NCBI RefSeq assembly: GCF_900115955.1
Contig: NZ_FOYL01000004.1
Span: 806,001-870,000 of the forward strand
From: Lentzea waywayandensis
GTDB lineage: Bacteria; Actinomycetota; Actinomycetes; Mycobacteriales; Pseudonocardiaceae
Reading direction: 5' to 3'
DNA: 64,000 bases
Shown here piece by piece: positions 60,800 to 64,000 of the stretch; position 1 is the first letter of the stretch; the number at the start of each line of letters is the position of its first letter. Position numbers and translations under genes: made by a program. The notes beneath the pieces were generated by a model, which saw nothing but the letters and a program-made list of their open reading frames with translations, did no database searches and was not told the DNA's origin.

Positions 60800-60821
60800 G
60801 TTCACCTCCCGTTCACCCTGA
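60800..60821 (+). promoter_or_regulatory. PHO box (PhoP-type direct repeat) before pstS
   Basis: Two 11-bp units, GTTCACCTCCC (60800-60810) and GTTCACCCTGA (60811-60821), match the GTTCACC repeats bound by actinobacterial PhoP. They lie 96-117 bp before the pstS start. They predict induction of the pst operon under phosphate starvation. Confidence 0.75.
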
Positions 60822-60916
60822 CTAGGTGGGCTGTCCATTCTGGCTACCTACCTTCCGTAGCGAGCGGCGGCGTCCGTCGCGAACCGCTAATGCTTTCCGC
60901 AAGGTGGAGGACCAAG

Positions 60917-62029
60917 GTGAAGATCCAGCGGCACGGTGCCGTTCTCGGCCTCGTCGCGGCCAGCGCGCTGCTGCTCGGTGCGTGTGGTAGCGACAACAAC
61001 GCGCCGACGGGTGGCACGAACACTTCGTCGAACGCTGCCTCCGTCCCGGTCGAGTGTGGCGGCAAGACCAAGCTCAACGCTGAGGGCTCCTCCGCGCAGA
61101 AGAACGCGGTCGACGCGTTCGTGCAGGCCTACCAGGCTGCCTGCCCCGGTGTGGACCTCGCGTACAACCCCTCCGGCTCCGGTGCGGGCGTGAAGAACTT
61201 CAACGCCGGCCAGGTCGACTTCGGTGGCTCCGACTCCGCGCTCAAGGAAGGCGCCGAGACCGAGGCGGCCGCCAAGCGCTGCCAGACCAACCCGGCCTGG
61301 AACCTGCCGCTGGTCTTCGGCCCCGTCGCCGTCGGCTACAAGGTCTCCGGTGTGGACAACCTCGTGCTGGACGCCAAGACCACCGCCGCGATCTTCTCCG
61401 GTGCGGTCAAGAAGTGGAACGACCCGGCCATCAAGGCGCTGAACGGCTCCGCGACCCTGCCGGACAAGGACATCTCGGTCATCTACCGCTCGGACGAGTC
61501 CGGCACGACCGACAACTTCCAGAAGTACCTGAAGGTCGCCGGTGGCTGGACCAAGGGTGACGGCAAGCAGTTCAAGGGTGGTGTCGGCGAGGGCAAGGAG
61601 AAGTCCGCCGGTGTCGCGCAGGCCGTCGGCTCCATCGACGGTGCCATCACCTACGTCGAGTGGTCGTTCGCGCAGGACAACAAGCTCTCGATCGCCAAGA
61701 TCGACTCTGGTGCCGGCGCTGTCGAGCTGACCGCCGAGTCGGCCGGCAAGGCCATCGACGGTGCGAAGATCAAGGGCGAGGGCAACAACCTGGTCCTCGA
61801 CCTCGACTCGATCTACGGCTCCAAGGCCGCCGGTGCGTACCCGCTGCTGCTCGCGACCTACGAGATCGTGTGCTCGAAGGGCTACGACGCCGACACCGCG
61901 AAGGCCGTCAAGGCGTTCCTCACGGTTGCCGCCACCACCGGTCAGGCGCAGCTCGCCGACGCCGGTTACGTGCCGCTGCCCAAGGCGTTCCAGGACAAGC
62001 TCCTGACCGCCGTGAAGGCGATCGCCTGA
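60917..62029 (+). CDS. pstS: Phosphate-binding lipoprotein PstS
   Basis: A 370-residue lipoprotein starting at GTG 60917, with GGAGG six bases before it. Signal ends ASALLLGACGSDNN. The phosphate-binding fold shows KLNAEGSSAQKNAVDAFVQAY, AYNPSGSGAGVKNFNAGQVDFGGSD and VIYRSDESGTTDNFQKYL. It captures phosphate for PstCAB. A longer in-frame reading from 60776 has no signal and is discarded. Confidence 0.96.
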   Translation: MKIQRHGAVLGLVAASALLLGACGSDNNAPTGGTNTSSNAASVPVECGGKTKLNAEGSSAQKNAVDAFVQAYQAACPGVDLAYNPSGSGAGVKNFNAGQVDFGGSDSALKEGAETEAAAKRCQTNPAWNLPLVFGPVAVGYKVSGVDNLVLDAKTTAAIFSGAVKKWNDPAIKALNGSATLPDKDISVIYRSDESGTTDNFQKYLKVAGGWTKGDGKQFKGGVGEGKEKSAGVAQAVGSIDGAITYVEWSFAQDNKLSIAKIDSGAGAVELTAESAGKAIDGAKIKGEGNNLVLDLDSIYGSKAAGAYPLLLATYEIVCSKGYDADTAKAVKAFLTVAATTGQAQLADAGYVPLPKAFQDKLLTAVKAIA

Positions 62030-62062
62030 GGTTGATGCGAGACTTCGACAAACGCTGACGCG

Positions 62063-63127
62063 ATGAATGATCCCGTCGTGGCCAAGCGCCCCGCCGGCTC
62101 CGGTGCAGCCGGAGCCGAGCGGGGCGTTGCGGCTGCTCCCACCGCCTCGGAGGCTCCGATTCCCCCGACACCGGAAGCTCCAGTAACGACCAAGGCACCT
62201 CACGTCCGGCCTGGCGACCGCATCTTCCGTGGCCTGGCGACGGGGTCCGGTGTCTTCATCGTCGTCCTCATCGGCGCGATCGGCCTGTTCCTGATCCTGC
62301 AGGCCATCCCGTCGCTCGGGCTGGACAACGTCAACTTCCTGACCAGCCGTGAGTGGAACACCACCGACCCGACGAACCTGCGGTTCGGCATCCTCGACCT
62401 GACGCTCGTCACGGTCGTGGTCGCGCTGGTGGCCCTGCTGATCGCCATGCCGATCGCGCTGGGCATCGCGCTGTTCCTCACCCAGTACGCGCCGCGCAAC
62501 CTCGCCCGGCCGTTCGCCTACGTCATCGACCTGCTCGCGGCCGTGCCGTCGATCGTCTTCGGCCTCTGGGGCCTGTTCGTCCTCGGCCCGGTGCTCTTCC
62601 CGTTCTCCGAGTGGGTGATCGAGAACCTCGGCTGGATCCCGATCTTCGCCAAGGGCAACGTGAACGTGCAGCTCGGCGGCACCATCTTCACCGCGGGCAT
62701 CGTCGTCGCGGTGATGATCCTGCCGATCATCACGGCCGTCAGCCGTGAGGTCTTCGAGCGCACGCCCACGATGCACGTCGAGGGCGCCATCGCGCTCGGC
62801 GCGACCAAGTGGGAGGTCGTGCGCACGACCGTCCTGCCGTTCGGCAAGGCCGGTTACGTCAGCGCCTCGATGCTCGGCCTCGGGCGTGCACTCGGTGAGA
62901 CCATCGCCGTCGCGATCATCCTGAGCACCGCCACCAGTTCGTTCGGCTGGTCGCTCTTCGACGGTGGTTCGACGTTCGCCTCGAAGATCGCGCTGGCCGC
63001 GCCCGAGTTCAACGACGCGCGCTCGGCCGGTGCCTACATCGCCGCCGGTCTGGTGCTGTTCGTGCTGACCTTCGTCGTGAACGCCATCGCGCGCTCGATC
63101 GTCGCCGGCCACAAGGAGTACGAGTGA
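62063..63127 (+). CDS. pstC: Phosphate ABC transporter permease PstC
   Basis: A 354-residue permease with six predicted helices after a Pro/Ala-rich cytosolic N-terminus. The EAA-like loop is EGAIALGATKWEVVRTTVLPFGKAGYVSASMLGLGRALGETIAV in overlapping blocks. AVPSIVFGLWGLFVLGPVL is a PstC mark. Its stop overlaps the pstA start as GTGA. Confidence 0.95.
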   Translation: MNDPVVAKRPAGSGAAGAERGVAAAPTASEAPIPPTPEAPVTTKAPHVRPGDRIFRGLATGSGVFIVVLIGAIGLFLILQAIPSLGLDNVNFLTSREWNTTDPTNLRFGILDLTLVTVVVALVALLIAMPIALGIALFLTQYAPRNLARPFAYVIDLLAAVPSIVFGLWGLFVLGPVLFPFSEWVIENLGWIPIFAKGNVNVQLGGTIFTAGIVVAVMILPIITAVSREVFERTPTMHVEGAIALGATKWEVVRTTVLPFGKAGYVSASMLGLGRALGETIAVAIILSTATSSFGWSLFDGGSTFASKIALAAPEFNDARSAGAYIAAGLVLFVLTFVVNAIARSIVAGHKEYE

Positions 63128-64000
63128 GCACGAATCTCGCGGATCCTCAGCGCCTCGCGACGCCGCCGACGTTCCAGGCGGTCAGCCTCTCCCGCAGGAT
63201 CAAGAACGGCATCGCCACCGGACTGGTCTGGGGCGCGTTCCTGATCGCGATCATCCCGCTGGTGTGGGTGCTCTACACCGTGATCCAGCGCGGCTTCCCG
63301 GTCATCCTCGACGGTGACTGGTGGCAGAAGTCGATGTCGGGTCTGCTGGCCCGTCAGCAGGGCGGCGGCGCGTACCACGCGATCTACGGCACCCTGGTCC
63401 AGGGCCTCGTCTGCGCCGTGATCTCCGTGCCCATCGGCATCATGATCGCGATCTACCTCGTCGAGTACGGCGGCCGTTCGAAGCTCTCGAAGGCCACGAC
63501 GTTCATGGTCGACATCCTGACCGGTGTCCCGTCGATCGTCGCGGCGCTGTTCGTCTACACGGTCTGGATCACGACCTTCGGTCTCGGCCGCAGCGCGTTC
63601 GCCGTGTCGCTCGCGCTGGTGCTGCTGATGGTGCCGGTCATCGTGCGCACCACCGAGGAAATGCTCAAGATCGTCCCGGACGAGCTGCGCGAGGCCTCCT
63701 ACGCGCTGGGCATCCCGAAGTGGAAGACGATCGTCAAGATCGTCATCCCGACCGCGCTGTCCGGCATCCTGACCGGCATCATGCTGGCGCTCGCCCGCGT
63801 CATGGGTGAGACCGCTCCGGTGCTGGTGCTCGCGGCGTACGCCCCGTTCATCAACTACAACCTGTTCGACGGCCCCATGGCCTCGCTGCCGTTGATGATG
63901 GTGAACGAGCGCAACAACCCGACGGCGGCGGGCTTCGACCGCATCTGGGGAGCGGCGATCACGCTCGTCGTCCTCATCACCCTGTTCAACCTCCTGGCGA
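63124..64000 (+). CDS. pstA: Phosphate ABC transporter permease PstA, 3' end outside window
   Basis: 292 residues are present from GTG 63124; the gene continues past the window. It shows VLYTVIQRGFPVILDGDWW, VDILTGVPSIVAALFVYTVW and the EAA loop ELREASYALGIPKWKTIVKIV. VMGETAPVLVLAAYAPFINYN follows. It pairs with PstC in the membrane; pstB is expected next. Confidence 0.95.
   Translation, partial: MSTNLADPQRLATPPTFQAVSLSRRIKNGIATGLVWGAFLIAIIPLVWVLYTVIQRGFPVILDGDWWQKSMSGLLARQQGGGAYHAIYGTLVQGLVCAVISVPIGIMIAIYLVEYGGRSKLSKATTFMVDILTGVPSIVAALFVYTVWITTFGLGRSAFAVSLALVLLMVPVIVRTTEEMLKIVPDELREASYALGIPKWKTIVKIVIPTALSGILTGIMLALARVMGETAPVLVLAAYAPFINYNLFDGPMASLPLMMVNERNNPTAAGFDRIWGAAITLVVLITLFNLLA

Noticed and set aside
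60887-63112. 741-codon open frame on the minus strand over pstS and pstC
   Set aside because: Arg/Asp/Gly-rich and without domains, opposite genes with unmistakable PstS and PstC motifs.
1-64000. Mobile elements, tRNA and rRNA genes
   Set aside because: No transposase, integrase or phage-like protein was recognised, and no stretch with tRNA or rRNA features was noticed by eye. A tRNA search could still find a missed gene in the short gaps.

Overview
The window is high-GC actinobacterial DNA, most likely from a filamentous member of the Pseudonocardiales (Lentzea/Saccharothrix/Actinosynnema-like). The evidence is a mix of mycothiol genes (mshD, an MDMPI-type protein), PE/PPE/EspG type VII secretion genes, an RsiG-type c-di-GMP anti-sigma factor, a DasR-type site before a chitinase, and the conserved neighbourhoods sterol-carrier/purF/purM and glnR-mshD-pst, which are shared in part with mycobacteria. 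Most genes are chromosomal housekeeping or catabolic genes. I see no transposase, integrase, phage gene, rRNA, tRNA or CRISPR array.

Layout. 1-1.1 kb: the 5' part of an exo-beta-D-glucosaminidase gene (csxA-like), divergent from a DUF3558-type lipoprotein. 2-4.4 kb: a PE-like / PPE-like / EspG-like operon. 4.5-6.1 kb: a Tat-exported beta-helix protein. 6.1-9.3 kb: two coupled EccC-related proteins whose FtsK modules have mostly lost Walker A. 9.4-12 kb: a sterol-carrier protein, a DUF1023 hydrolase and a small ESX-type partner. 12.1-14.5 kb: an MDMPI-type protein followed by five tandem paralogous lipoproteins. 14.6-17.2 kb: purF and purM. 17.3-18.9 kb: a membrane-anchored sigma factor and arfB. 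18.9-24.2 kb: a CitA/CitB-type two-component system divergent from tctCBA. 24.3-29 kb: a secreted lectin-like protein, a 1035-residue sigma / zinc-finger / transmembrane / ectodomain fusion, and a secreted triple CxxC-repeat protein. 29.1-41.1 kb: a complete myo-inositol utilisation locus with its own ABC importer and LacI-type regulator.

41-49.4 kb: a pentapeptide protein, an Old Yellow Enzyme, DUF3073, a conserved hypothetical, an MFS transporter, RsiG, a BKACE enzyme, ygfZ, a Fur-family regulator and pabC. 49.4-52 kb: a multidomain GH18 chitinase. 52-54.4 kb: pxpC/pxpB, an unusual palindrome array, nitrobindin and a very small membrane protein. 54.4-55.1 kb: a gene-poor stretch with a large nested inverted repeat. 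55.1-56.9 kb: a sulfur operon (Cys-rich leader peptide, DUF4395, sseA, DUF1416). 56.9-58.9 kb: a thioredoxin-like protein, a DUF2993 protein and a hydrolase in one overlapping operon. 59-64 kb: glnR, mshD, then pstS-pstC-pstA, cut by the window end.

Themes. Chitin and chitosan breakdown (chitinase plus glucosaminidase), inositol catabolism, phosphate import and nitrogen/sulfur control are the recognisable physiology. The most unusual items are the giant membrane sigma-factor receptor, the pseudo-ATPase EccC pair beside a PE/PPE/EspG operon, the five-gene lipoprotein array, and the palindrome array upstream of pxpBC.
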